The notes: generated by a model from the letters alone, not told the origin. Numbered from the stretch's first letter, positions 8,440 through 16,753 are shown. The stretch is DNA of 64,000 bases from Pseudomonadota bacterium (GCA_023439305.1 JAEXOO010000031.1:1-64000), one strand, 5' to 3'. A program made the numbers and translations.

Positions 8440-9124
8440 GACCGCCTCCGTGAACTCGTTCCGTCGAGCTCTTGAACAAAATATTGTTTTCCAGATGTAT
8501 GTGTTCCATCAGGTCTTGCCGGAATTGCTCCAACCCGCCATATAAAGCGCGCCAGGTGGTGCAGGCCCCGTCGGGCAACTGCAGGTCGCGAGTCAAATCC
8601 AATACCGCATCCAGACTATCCCCGTGCTGTTCATGCTCCAGCCGCATCACAGCGATGGGGGTTTGCGCCATGCTGTCCGAGCCGTGCACCAGCATGGGGA
8701 AAAGTACCCGTTCTTCTTTGTGCATATGTCCCTCCAGCTCCTGCTGCAGGTTCTCCAGCACGTCGGCCAGGCCGATGGGGCAATCGTCGTGGTCCTGATG
8801 CCGGACCTCGACCCGCCGCGCCAGACGAATCAGTTCCGGCAACTGTTCGCGATGGACCTCGTGGTAGCGCTGGACCAGGTGCTCGATCAATTGCGCAGCC
8901 GGGACCTGTCTCCAATCTTGCCCAGCGGATACGGCCTGCTCCTGCAGGTGCTTCAGGGCCAGCACCAGTCCCGCCGTGTCAATAGAGCGACGCTCGGCGG
9001 CATCGCGCAGGCTGACATGCCCGCCACAGCAGAAATCCAGCCTGTGCTGATGAAATACACGGGTCGCCCCTGGTATCTCGCTGGCCAGATCGCTCAAGCT
9101 GCGCCCCAGAAGTTCAAGTGTCAT
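8432..9124 (-). CDS. norA: Di-iron iron-sulfur cluster repair protein (RIC/YtfE/NorA family)
   Basis: 230-residue cytosolic protein with an N-terminal ScdA-type domain containing FCCGG at 31-35 and a C-terminal hemerythrin-like helical domain with several His/Glu metal ligands (YHEVHREQLPEL, MHKEERVLFPML, HEQHGD, HIHLENNILF). The family repairs iron-sulfur clusters damaged by NO or lowers free NO. As first gene of a norA-norB operon next to divergent norR, it matches the NorA arrangement known from Ralstonia eutropha; ytfE and dnrN are synonyms elsewhere. AAGGAG lies seven bases before the ATG. Confidence 0.93.
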   Translation of the reverse strand: MTLELLGRSLSDLASEIPGATRVFHQHRLDFCCGGHVSLRDAAERRSIDTAGLVLALKHLQEQAVSAGQDWRQVPAAQLIEHLVQRYHEVHREQLPELIRLARRVEVRHQDHDDCPIGLADVLENLQQELEGHMHKEERVLFPMLVHGSDSMAQTPIAVMRLEHEQHGDSLDAVLDLTRDLQLPDGACTTWRALYGGLEQFRQDLMEHIHLENNILFKSSTERVHGGGHA

Positions 9125-9163
9125 GCTGCACTCCTTGAAAAAAATGTTTGCAAAACACTAAAA

Positions 9164-9179
9164 GCAAGAAGCGTGCCAA
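9164..9179 (-). promoter_or_regulatory. Sigma-54 promoter of norA-norB
   Basis: The minus strand reads TTGGCACGCTTCTTGC: GG at 9177-9176 and GC at 9165-9164 with exactly ten bases between, a near-perfect -24/-12 element. Transcription should begin near 9152, giving a ~28-base leader to norA. Sigma-54 use fits NorR, an enhancer-binding activator. Confidence 0.88.
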
Positions 9180-9219
9180 TTCGGATTGATCTGGATTAAA
9201 GGGCTTTCCGTCGAGACAC

Positions 9220-9232
9220 GGTATAAATAACC
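9220..9232. promoter_or_regulatory. NorR box 1 (GGT-N7-ACC)
   Basis: GGTATAAATAACC matches the palindromic NorR core site described for Ralstonia eutropha. It is the site nearest the sigma-54 promoter, about 43 bases upstream of the -24 GG. Confidence 0.75.
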
Positions 9233-9244
9233 CATCGAAAAAAG

Positions 9245-9257
9245 GGTGCTTTCTACC
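9245..9257. promoter_or_regulatory. NorR box 2 (GGT-N7-ACC)
   Basis: GGTGCTTTCTACC, the second copy of the same palindromic core; its centre is 25 bases from that of box 1. Confidence 0.75.
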
Positions 9258-9262
9258 AACAG

Positions 9263-9275
9263 GGTAATTTCAACC
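9263..9275. promoter_or_regulatory. NorR box 3 (GGT-N7-ACC), abutting the norR start
   Basis: GGTAATTTCAACC, third copy, centre 18 bases from box 2 and ending one base before the norR ATG. It overlaps the region where a ribosome binding site for norR would lie, so NorR bound here could repress its own synthesis. Confidence 0.75.
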
Positions 9276-9276
9276 C

Positions 9277-10818
9277 ATGCTTGAACTTCTCATCGCCGAC
9301 CTGGCCACCGACATTCCCGGCGCTTTGCGTCTGCAGCGCATGGTGCAGTTGGTCGCCCGCAATTTCGCCTGCGACGCCGTCGGCCTGCTCAAGCTGGACG
9401 ACACGGTATTGCGCATCGTGGCGGCCAGCGGGCTCAGCAACGACACCATGGGCCGACACTTCGTTATTGCCGACCACCCTCGCTTTGCGCGCATTCTGTC
9501 CAGCCGCAATCCGATCCGCTTTGAACCCGACAGTCCCTTGCCCGATCCCTATGACGGCTTGCTGGACGACAAGCAAGGACAGCCCCTGCCTGTGCACGAT
9601 TGCGTCGGCATCGCCCTGCACCTGAAAGGAGCAGCCTGGGGCATTCTGACCCTGGACGCCCTGCGGCCCGGAACGTTCTCCGAGCAAGCCCTGATCGAGC
9701 TGCAGCGCTGCAGCCTGGTGCTGGAAAGCGCTATCCGGGTCAGTGAACTGGAAGAAGAAAATCGCAGTCTGCGACTGCTTTCCACCCAGCCGGCTGGCGG
9801 TCTGGCGCAAGCGGGTAGTTCGGAGATCATCGGCGCGAGCGCCCCCTTGCAGGATGTCATTCATCTGCTGGACACCGTGGCCGATTCGGAGCTGCCTGTG
9901 CTGCTGCTGGGCGAGACCGGCACCGGCAAAGAGTTGTTCGCACGCCGCCTGCATCAGCGCTCGCGTCGCAGCCACAAGCCGCTGGTCTATGTGAATTGCG
10001 CCGCGCTTCCCGAATCGCTGGCGGAAAGCGAGCTGTTCGGGCACGTGAAAGGCGCCTTTTCGGGCGCCCAGACAGACCGTGCGGGTCGCTTTGAGGCGGC
10101 GGAGGGCGGCACACTGTTCCTGGATGAAATCGGGGAGCTGTCCCTGTCCGTGCAGGCCAAGCTGCTGCGCACCCTGCAAAACGGCGAGGTCCAGCGCCTG
10201 GGAGCCGACCACCCCGTCAAGCTGGACGTGCGGCTGGTGGCGGCGACCAATCGCGACCTGGGTCAACAGGTCGCTCAAGGGGCGTTCCGCTCGGACCTGT
10301 TCCATCGCCTGTCGGTCTTTCCCCTGAACATCCCGCCGCTGCGCGATCGCCATAACGACATTCTCTTGCTGGCGGGCCACTTCCTGGAGGCCAACCGCTC
10401 GCGCCTGGGCTTGCGAGGCGTGCGCCTGTCCCCGGACGCCGAAACCGCCCTGCTGTCGTATCACTGGCCGGGCAATGTGCGCGAACTCGAGCACCTGATC
10501 AGCCGCGCCGCGATCCGCCTGCTGGTGGATGCTCCTGACCGCAATCAGATCTTCACACTGAATGCCGATAATCTGAGCCTGGCTCCCGCGGTCCATGCGC
10601 AGCCAGTTCCCGCCGCCCCTGCTCCGGGCCAGACCTGGCTGCCCTTGCGGCAATCGGTGGATCAATTGCAACGACATCTTATCCGCCAGGCGCTGGAGCA
10701 TTCGAGCGGCAACTGGAGCCAGGCTGCACGCCGTCTCGGCCTGGATCCCAGCAACTTGCACAAACTGGCTGGCAAACTAGGGCTGAAAACCCGTTCCGAG
10801 ACTTTCATCCATGAATGA
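9277..10818 (+). CDS. norR: NO-responsive sigma-54 activator NorR
   Basis: 513-residue enhancer-binding protein. An N-terminal GAF domain (about 20-160) senses NO through a mononuclear non-haem iron; Arg81, Asp93, Cys109 and Asp127 sit where the iron-ligand residues of E. coli NorR lie, by eye. The central AAA+ domain (about 183-415) has Walker A GETGTGKE at 212-219, Walker B TLFLDEIGEL at 279-288, and GAFSGA at 259-264 in place of the usual sigma-54-contacting GAFTGA. A Fis-type helix-turn-helix closes the protein (about 465-505). It is divergent from norA with three NorR boxes between, and overlaps the next gene by eight bases. Confidence 0.95.
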   Translation: MLELLIADLATDIPGALRLQRMVQLVARNFACDAVGLLKLDDTVLRIVAASGLSNDTMGRHFVIADHPRFARILSSRNPIRFEPDSPLPDPYDGLLDDKQGQPLPVHDCVGIALHLKGAAWGILTLDALRPGTFSEQALIELQRCSLVLESAIRVSELEEENRSLRLLSTQPAGGLAQAGSSEIIGASAPLQDVIHLLDTVADSELPVLLLGETGTGKELFARRLHQRSRRSHKPLVYVNCAALPESLAESELFGHVKGAFSGAQTDRAGRFEAAEGGTLFLDEIGELSLSVQAKLLRTLQNGEVQRLGADHPVKLDVRLVAATNRDLGQQVAQGAFRSDLFHRLSVFPLNIPPLRDRHNDILLLAGHFLEANRSRLGLRGVRLSPDAETALLSYHWPGNVRELEHLISRAAIRLLVDAPDRNQIFTLNADNLSLAPAVHAQPVPAAPAPGQTWLPLRQSVDQLQRHLIRQALEHSSGNWSQAARRLGLDPSNLHKLAGKLGLKTRSETFIHE

Positions 10819-11509
10819 CCTATCCAACGCCTCCCTGCTGTCGGTATTGCCCGTGTTTTCCCGGCTGGACGCCGACAGTTTGCAGGATCTTTGGCGGCAA
10901 GGCCGCCTGGTCCACTACGACAAAGACAGCCAGGTTTTTCGCCAGGAGCAGGCCAGCGACCATTTCTTCGTCTTGTTGCAAGGCCTGATCAAGGTCGTGC
11001 GCACCATGCCCAATGGCTCGCAATTGCTGGTGCGCTTCGCCTTGCCGGGCGATGTCATCGGGATTGCTCCCGCCTTGCGACGGCGAAACTATCCCGCCAC
11101 CGCCATCAGCGTGACCCAGAGCGCCGCTCTGGCCTGGCCAGAACAGTCCTGGGAGAACCTGACGTCGCGCTATCCGTGCCTGCTGCATGCGGCTCAGGAC
11201 ACCGTGTCCCGACGGCTGAGCGAGGCCGACGACAGGCTGCTGGAAATCCACAGCCTGGAAGTGGAACAACGCCTGGCGCACAGTCTGCTGCGCCTGATCC
11301 GGCAAGTCGGCCAGGATGACGCCCAGGGCACATCCTTGAGTATTCCGGTGACGCGCCAGGACCTGGCCGACCTCGCAGGCACGACGCTCTATACTGCCAG
11401 CCGCATCGTCAGCAGTTGGGACCACAAGGGCCTGATCCAGGCCGGACGCAAGCAAATCACGATCGCCGACCTGGACGGTTTTGCCCGCGCCGTGCTCGAA
11501 GGTGCCTGA
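10811..11509 (+). CDS. Crp/Fnr-family regulator (NnrR/Dnr-like)
   Basis: 232 residues: an N-terminal cyclic-nucleotide-binding-like beta barrel (about 15-125), a dimerisation helix, and a C-terminal winged helix-turn-helix (about 170-225, VTRQDLADLAGTTLYTASRIVS). The N-terminal cysteine cluster of FNR is absent (only one Cys, in SRYPCLL), so it is not an oxygen-sensing Fe-S FNR. Overlap with norR means the two are cotranscribed. Position within nir/nor genes suggests an NO or nitrite response of the NnrR/Dnr kind; the ligand (haem or other) is inferred. Confidence 0.88.
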   Translation: MNDLSNASLLSVLPVFSRLDADSLQDLWRQGRLVHYDKDSQVFRQEQASDHFFVLLQGLIKVVRTMPNGSQLLVRFALPGDVIGIAPALRRRNYPATAISVTQSAALAWPEQSWENLTSRYPCLLHAAQDTVSRRLSEADDRLLEIHSLEVEQRLAHSLLRLIRQVGQDDAQGTSLSIPVTRQDLADLAGTTLYTASRIVSSWDHKGLIQAGRKQITIADLDGFARAVLEGA

Positions 11510-11517
11510 AGCCGAAA

Positions 11518-12321
11518 TCAGCCTTCCATGACCAGGCGCAAACCCAGATAGCGCGGCGGCACCCCTACTGAACAGGCGCCGGTCTTGGGATCGCGGATGA
11601 AGTCGGGCATGACGGCTACATGCTCTCCACCCAAGGTGCGCACGCCGCAGTTCTCCAGGCGCGATTCGGCGGCAGGCAGGCGGATACGGTGCACACGCAC
11701 ATGGCAGGTATCGGTCCATTCCGATACCTGGCCGCCGATATCGTGCAGACCTTGCTCGTTGGGCTGTCCGCGCCCAAAGGCCGTCAAGGGCACCTCCTGT
11801 TCCTGCTTGCGGCGATAGTTTTCCAGGTACTCCTCCAGCCACAGCGCCGCCTGGGCGTTTTCATCCAGCGTTTGCTGCGCCGGCTCAGGGGCATTCCGTC
11901 CCGCGACATAGCTCCACTCCAGGAAAGTCGGCAGGCGAAAGCGCTTTCCGGTCCGCTCCGACAGCCAGGCAGCATAGTCCTGCCCATCCTGCCAGCTGAC
12001 ACCGGCAACCGGCATATCCTGCGCCTGCCCCTGGCCTACCGGATCGGCCTGCTTGCAGCCGCCTGCCGCCACGCACTGACTGTAGTCGCGCTGGCTGACC
12101 GGGTATTTCATGACGTGCAGATTGGCAGCAGGGGCATACATGACTGTATCGGCTACCGTCAATTTGCCATCCAGCAGGAACTCTCCAGGCTGCTCCAGCA
12201 AGCGCGCCTGACCAGAGGCGTTGACCATCTCGGGCAAATTGGCCTGAACAACCGGTTCGCCTCCCGAGCAGGCAGCGAACAAGGCCAACAGCGGCCATAA
12301 TCCCAGCATTCGTTTTTTCAT
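11518..12321 (-). CDS. nirV: NirV-like lipoprotein with formylglycine-generating-enzyme (SUMF1) fold
   Basis: 267 residues. A lipoprotein signal (FAAC, acylated Cys at 18) precedes a SUMF1/FGE-sulfatase domain with MKYPVSQRDYSQCV, PVAGVSWQDGQDYAAWLS, FRLPTFLEWSYVAGR and LGLRLV, the order seen in NirV proteins commonly found beside nirK. NirV's role is not settled. The ATG at 12321 is chosen because GGAG stands seven bases before it; a GTG six codons upstream is the alternative. It converges with the Crp/Fnr gene (eight bases apart) and is separated from nirK, so it would need its own promoter. Confidence 0.82.
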   Translation of the reverse strand: MKKRMLGLWPLLALFAACSGGEPVVQANLPEMVNASGQARLLEQPGEFLLDGKLTVADTVMYAPAANLHVMKYPVSQRDYSQCVAAGGCKQADPVGQGQAQDMPVAGVSWQDGQDYAAWLSERTGKRFRLPTFLEWSYVAGRNAPEPAQQTLDENAQAALWLEEYLENYRRKQEQEVPLTAFGRGQPNEQGLHDIGGQVSEWTDTCHVRVHRIRLPAAESRLENCGVRTLGGEHVAVMPDFIRDPKTGACSVGVPPRYLGLRLVMEG

Positions 12322-12502
12322 TGACAAGCTCCGTTCCACTGCATTGATTGGAACTCAGGAGAAAATCCTTGTCCTTGCGCCAGGGCAAGCCCGCCCCACC
12401 GTAACACTATGCCACCATCGCAAAATCACATTGCATCTGTACGCTTTGTCTTTTTGCTTGAGACTGCGAATATGGAGGCTCTCCCCATTACCAGGAGCAG
12501 CC

Positions 12503-13138
12503 ATGAAAATTGCACTGATAGGCGCCAGCGGCTATGTCGGCTCGGCCTTGCGTGACGAGGCCCTGGCCCGCGGCCATCAGCTCAGCGGCCTGGCCGGCCA
12601 TCCCGACAAACTGCCCGCCCATCCCCGGCTGACCGCCTTCAAGGTGGATGTCATGAACGAAGCCGCGCTGGCCGAGAAGCTGCGCGGCCACAAGCTGGTC
12701 ATCAGCGCCTTCAGCGGCCATGCCCAACCCGATGTGCGTGAATACTATTTACAGGGGATGAGGCACATCCTGAACGCCACACAGGCCGCAGGCGTGCCTC
12801 GCCTGTTGGTTGTCGGCGGCGCAGGAGCACTTAACGTGGCGCCTGGCATGGCGCTGCTGGACACGCCCAACTTCCCAAAAGAATGGAAAGGCACGGCTGA
12901 AGGCGCACGCGATGCCCTGGCCCTGCTGCAGGCCAGCGACCTGGACTGGACCATGCTGGCGCCTGCGGCCATGCTGGAACCAGGTCGGCGCACCGGCCAA
13001 TTTCGCCTGGGCGCGGACGACCTGCTGGTGGATGGCAAAGGCGACAGCCGCATCAGCATTCAGGACTACGCCATGGCCATGCTGAATGAAGCCGAACTTC
13101 CACGCCATTCCCGCCAGCGCTTCACCGTAGGCTACTGA
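12503..13138 (+). CDS. NAD(P)-binding NmrA/Rossmann-fold protein
   Basis: 211-residue cytosolic short-chain-dehydrogenase-like protein of the atypical (NmrA/YwnB) type. The dinucleotide motif is ALIGASGYVGS at 4-14; further family marks are VVGGAGAL and LDWTMLAPAAM. It lacks the YxxxK pair of classical SDR enzymes, so it is probably a redox sensor or a reductase of unknown substrate. Start ATG has CAGGAG five bases upstream; a longer in-frame extension to 12344 has no coding character. Confidence 0.85.
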   Translation: MKIALIGASGYVGSALRDEALARGHQLSGLAGHPDKLPAHPRLTAFKVDVMNEAALAEKLRGHKLVISAFSGHAQPDVREYYLQGMRHILNATQAAGVPRLLVVGGAGALNVAPGMALLDTPNFPKEWKGTAEGARDALALLQASDLDWTMLAPAAMLEPGRRTGQFRLGADDLLVDGKGDSRISIQDYAMAMLNEAELPRHSRQRFTVGY

Positions 13139-13155
13139 TCCTGCACATACAGAAC

Positions 13156-13174
13156 GGGCGCCTATCAGGCGCCC
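13156..13174. terminator. Hairpin between convergent genes
   Basis: Perfect 7-bp GC stem (13156-13162 with 13168-13174, loop TATCA) in the short gap between the NmrA-like gene and gltS. There is no U-run on either side, so intrinsic termination is uncertain. Confidence 0.45.
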
Positions 13175-13203
13175 GCTCCGAATACGGCTCAAGCCCGACA
13201 GAA

Positions 13204-14424
13204 TCAGAGGAATAAATTCATGAAGCCGGTAATGATGACGGCGTTGAAAAAGTCGATGAACAGCGAGCCAACCAGCGGAATCACAAAGAAGGCCTTGCGC
13301 GAAGGCCCGTTGTCTTCGGTGAACGCCTGCATATTGGCCATGGCGTTAGGCGTGGCGCCCATGCCAAAACCACAATGCCCTGCAGACATGACCACTGCAT
13401 CATAGTCCTTGCCCATCACGCGGAACGTCACAAAGGAGGCATAAAAGAACATCAGGATCGTCTGGGCCACCAGAATCACCAGCAAGGGGCCGGCCACCTC
13501 AGCCAATTCCCACAACTTCATGACCATCAGCGCCATGACCAGGAAAAAGGCCAGCGACACATTGCCCATGATCTCGAACTCTTTTTCAGGCAGACGGTAG
13601 CGGCGCCAGTCGATGATGTTGCGAATGACGGCCGCCACCAGCATGGAGCCCAGGTAAGCCGGCAGCACGATGCCGTGCGAGGACAGCCAATTGATGATGA
13701 TACTGCCGATGCCAATGGCCACCGCCAACAGCACGACCGCATACACCGGCATATCAAAGCCGCTGTCATCCACCTGGATGGTTTCGGTGTGGGTCGCCGG
13801 CGCCGCATCCTTACCTTCATGCTGGCGACGATGGCGACGATGAGGAGCCGGGCCCGTGATGCCATGACGCTTCATCAGGCGCAAGCCCACCGGCCCGCCG
13901 ATGACGCAACCCATCACCAGCCCCCAGGTCGATGCCGCAATCGCGGCCGGCAAGGCGCCCGTGGCGCCGGCGGTTTCCATCAAGGGACCGAATGCTGCCG
14001 ACGTACCGTGCCCGCCTGTCATAGCCACCGAGCCGGCCGCCAGCCCGATCAAGGGATTGGCGCCCAGCAGCGTGGCCAGGGATATCCCTAGAATGTTCTG
14101 CAGGACAATCAAGCCCACGGCGCACCCCAGGAACAGGGCTACTGCCACGCCGCCTTTCTTGAGCAGCTCGAAACTGGCCGAAAAGCCGATGGTCGTGAAA
14201 AACGCCATCAAAAGGAAGTTGCGGATATCGTCGTTGAACTGGAAGGTGAACATGCCAGTCTGGTGGCCCAACAAGGCGATCAGCGAGAAGATCAAGCCGC
14301 CGATGATGGGGCTGGGGATGAAATAGCGCGCCAGTAAGGCGACGCGATTCTTGATGAATTCCCCTACAACCAGAAAAACAGCGGCCATGCCGACCGTCTG
14401 CGCGATATCAAGCTCGATGTTCAT
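13204..14424 (-). CDS. gltS: Sodium/glutamate symporter
   Basis: 406-residue inner-membrane carrier of the ESS family, importing L-glutamate with Na+. About ten membrane helices; family signatures include GLAAGSVAMTGGHGTSAAFGP (two-domain pore-loop motif) and the second-half counterpart MSAGHCGFGMGATPNAMANM, both intact. A hydrophilic, His/Arg-rich loop around residues 190-220 separates the two halves. Monocistronic between a convergent gene and a ~316-base upstream gap. Confidence 0.94.
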   Translation of the reverse strand: MNIELDIAQTVGMAAVFLVVGEFIKNRVALLARYFIPSPIIGGLIFSLIALLGHQTGMFTFQFNDDIRNFLLMAFFTTIGFSASFELLKKGGVAVALFLGCAVGLIVLQNILGISLATLLGANPLIGLAAGSVAMTGGHGTSAAFGPLMETAGATGALPAAIAASTWGLVMGCVIGGPVGLRLMKRHGITGPAPHRRHRRQHEGKDAAPATHTETIQVDDSGFDMPVYAVVLLAVAIGIGSIIINWLSSHGIVLPAYLGSMLVAAVIRNIIDWRRYRLPEKEFEIMGNVSLAFFLVMALMVMKLWELAEVAGPLLVILVAQTILMFFYASFVTFRVMGKDYDAVVMSAGHCGFGMGATPNAMANMQAFTEDNGPSRKAFFVIPLVGSLFIDFFNAVIITGFMNLFL

Positions 14425-14643
14425 GAATCCTTTCCCTTACATCTTTTGGATATGGCGACGCGCCCCTATCCATCCAGGCAGGACTCACTGCCGCATTGTT
14501 CCGGGTACGCGTGCAAAGTATTGCAAACAGGCCACACATTAACGCGACCCGCCTGTGCTGAGCAAATTGCTGCGGGGTTCAGAAAATAACATAAATGGCG
14601 GATTTCACGGACAAAAATGGCCGAATTTCCGCGATCTGCTTAC

Positions 14644-14671
14644 AAAAAAAAATGGCTCTCATAGAGAGAGC
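14644..14671 (-). terminator. Second terminator downstream of ispB
   Basis: Six-base stem (14655-14660 with 14666-14671) followed on the minus strand by a run of nine U (14652-14644). Typical intrinsic terminator, about 70 bases past the ispB stop. Confidence 0.7.
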
Positions 14672-14698
14672 GATTTTCTGACGGTACAAAGCGTGGAA

Positions 14699-14730
14699 GT
14701 AACAAACCCGCCTTACGGTGGGTTTGTTAC
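14699..14730 (-). terminator. First hairpin downstream of ispB
   Basis: Inverted repeat with 11-base arms (GTAACAAACCC at 14699-14709 and its complement at 14720-14730), ten bases past the ispB stop. The U-run is weak, which may be why a second terminator follows. Confidence 0.65.
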
Positions 14731-14740
14731 ATAAATAAGG

Positions 14741-15706
14741 TCAACGATCTCGCTGCACGGCAAACGCACACAGACGCAGAAGCACCTGCTTGAATTCGCT
14801 GTCCGGCACGCAATCGAGCGCCTGCACAGCCAGCTCGGCCTCGGCCTCGGCAGCCTGGCGGGTATAGGCAAGGGCGTCAGTCTGTTCAATAGCCTGGGCC
14901 ACGGCGCCGAAATCGGCGTCGCCGGTTTCAATCGCTGTTTTGATCAGTTGCGCCTGCTCCGGCGTGCCCACTTCCATGACGCGAATCAGCGGCATGGTCG
15001 GTTTGCCTTCGCGCAGATCGTCGCCCACGTTCTTGCCCAGCGCTTCGGTATCGCCGGTGTAATCCAGCACGTCGTCGATCAGCTGGAAAGCAGTACCTAT
15101 ATGGCGGCCATAAGACGCCATGGCTTCTTCCAGATCCGGCTGCGCTCCGGCCACGATGGCGCCTACCTGGGCGGCAGCTTCAAACAGCTTGGCGGTCTTG
15201 TAGCGCACGACCTGCAAATAGCGCTCCATTGAAACGTCAGGATCGTGCACGTTCAGCAACTGCAGGACCTCGCCCTCGGCGATAACGGTCGTGGCGCCGG
15301 ACAACACGGCCATGGCGCGCATGGAGTCGGACTCGACCATCATCTCGAAAGAGCGGGAATACAGGTAGTCGCCCACCAGCACGCTGGCCGCATTGCCGAA
15401 AACGGCATTGGCGGTATGACGCCCGCGGCGCATATCCGACTCGTCCACCACGTCATCGTGCAACAGGGTGGCCGTATGAATGAATTCGACCACGCCTGCC
15501 AACAAGTGGTGGGTGCCGCCCTGGTAGCCCAACGCACGGGCCACCAACAGCAACAGCGCGGGCCGCATGCGTTTGCCGCCCGCGCTGACGATGTATTCGC
15601 CAATCGTGCGTATGAGCACCACGTCCGAATTCAAGCGCTCACGAATGACGACATCGAGGGCCTTCATGTCGTCGGCGATAGGTTCAATCAGGTCAGAGAG
15701 GTTCAA
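14741..15706 (-). CDS. ispB: Octaprenyl diphosphate synthase (polyprenyl synthetase)
   Basis: Makes the C40 isoprenoid tail of ubiquinone from IPP and farnesyl diphosphate. Two Asp-rich motifs are present: LLHDDVVDESDMRRG (first) and QLIDDVLDYTGD (second), plus GGKRMRPAL near the N-terminus. The start is taken as the TTG at 15706, giving MNLSDLIEPIADDMKALD, the usual N-terminus of Alcaligenaceae homologues and the normal 321 residues. An ATG 20 codons upstream would add an unconserved tail and is the alternative. The usual neighbours rplU-rpmA are not here; instead a divergent DUF815 gene lies upstream. Confidence 0.92.
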   Translation of the reverse strand: MNLSDLIEPIADDMKALDVVIRERLNSDVVLIRTIGEYIVSAGGKRMRPALLLLVARALGYQGGTHHLLAGVVEFIHTATLLHDDVVDESDMRRGRHTANAVFGNAASVLVGDYLYSRSFEMMVESDSMRAMAVLSGATTVIAEGEVLQLLNVHDPDVSMERYLQVVRYKTAKLFEAAAQVGAIVAGAQPDLEEAMASYGRHIGTAFQLIDDVLDYTGDTEALGKNVGDDLREGKPTMPLIRVMEVGTPEQAQLIKTAIETGDADFGAVAQAIEQTDALAYTRQAAEAEAELAVQALDCVPDSEFKQVLLRLCAFAVQRDR

Positions 15707-15886
15707 AACAGAATTCCGGACGAGTAAGTAGTGCGGCCACGTTGTTGGGGCCAATCTTAACTTCATGATTATACGATTTTGAGTCGCCTTGGGCCTAGAG
15801 TTACCCCACTTGCACGGATTTAAGAGATGGAAAGCGTTTCAAATTGGCGATAATAGCGGTTTTGAAGACCGTTTACGGAGACCGTC

Positions 15887-16753
15887 TTGAACGCCCAAGA
15901 CCTCAGCACCTTGATCAACCGGGCCGAACGAGTCCTGGCCCAACTGGAAGCCTGGCTGCCCCCCGCCCCTCCTGCCATCAACTGGGATGCCGTCGCGTTC
16001 CGCTGGCGCAAGAACGGCTCGCGCGGCTGGCTGGAAGGCGTCAAGCACGTTGCCGCCATCCGCCCCGACGATCTGCACCACATCGAACGCCAAAAAGGCA
16101 TTATTGAGCGCAATACACGCCATTTCCTGGAAGGAAAACCCGCCAACAACGTGCTGATGACCGGCGCGCGGGGCACCGGCAAAAGCTCGCTGGTCAAGGC
16201 CATGCTGTCCCAGCACGCGGACCAGGGTTTGCGCCTGATCGAGGTGGACAAGTCGGACCTGAGCGATCTGGGCGAGATCATCGACTTGATCAGCACCCGT
16301 CCCGAACATTTCATCATTTTCAGCGATGACCTGTCGTTCGAGGACGGAGAGGCCGGTTACAAAGCGCTGAAGTCCGTGCTGGACGGATCGGTCGCCTCCC
16401 CAGGCGACAATGTGCTGATCTACGCCACCTCCAATCGCCGCCACCTGATGCCGGAATACATGAAGGAAAACCTGGGAGTATCCACAGCGGCTGACGGCGA
16501 AATCCATCCCGGCGAAGCCGTGGAAGAAAAAGTATCGCTGTCCGAGCGTTTCGGCCTGTGGCTGTCTTTCTACCCGTTCAAGCAGGACGACTATCTGGAT
16601 ATCGTCTATTACTGGCTGGGCGTACTGGGCTGCCCTGCGGATCAGATTCCCGCCTCCCGCACCGAGGCGCTGCAATGGGCGCTGGAGCGCGGATCGCGCT
16701 CGGGGCGCGTCGCGCGCCAGTTCGCCCGTGACTGGACCGCGCGCCATGTCTAA
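15887..16753 (+). CDS. DUF815 AAA+ ATPase
   Basis: 288-residue P-loop ATPase of the DUF815 family. Walker A is GARGTGKSS at 93-101, Walker B-like IIFSDDLSFED at about 138-148, and a sensor-type YATSNRRHLMPEYM follows. Function is not established for the family. Start is TTG at 15887 with GGAG six bases upstream. It opens a tight three-gene unit: its stop overlaps the Nudix-ThiE start by eight bases. The pairing with MutT-type enzymes is common in beta- and gammaproteobacteria. Confidence 0.88.
   Translation: MNAQDLSTLINRAERVLAQLEAWLPPAPPAINWDAVAFRWRKNGSRGWLEGVKHVAAIRPDDLHHIERQKGIIERNTRHFLEGKPANNVLMTGARGTGKSSLVKAMLSQHADQGLRLIEVDKSDLSDLGEIIDLISTRPEHFIIFSDDLSFEDGEAGYKALKSVLDGSVASPGDNVLIYATSNRRHLMPEYMKENLGVSTAADGEIHPGEAVEEKVSLSERFGLWLSFYPFKQDDYLDIVYYWLGVLGCPADQIPASRTEALQWALERGSRSGRVARQFARDWTARHV

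Larger units (their letters stand above)
14425..14740. other. Intergenic region between gltS and ispB
   Basis: 316 bases with no credible gene. The half nearest gltS should hold its promoter, but no clear -35/-10 pair or operator was found. The half nearest ispB holds two hairpins that end ispB transcription, listed separately. Confidence 0.6.

Noticed and set aside
9253..10761. 502-codon open frame opposite norR
   Set aside because: NorR on the plus strand has all expected motifs; the antisense frame is composition-driven.
10811..11509. FNR oxygen sensor
   Set aside because: The N-terminal cysteine cluster is missing, so the call was limited to Crp/Fnr family.
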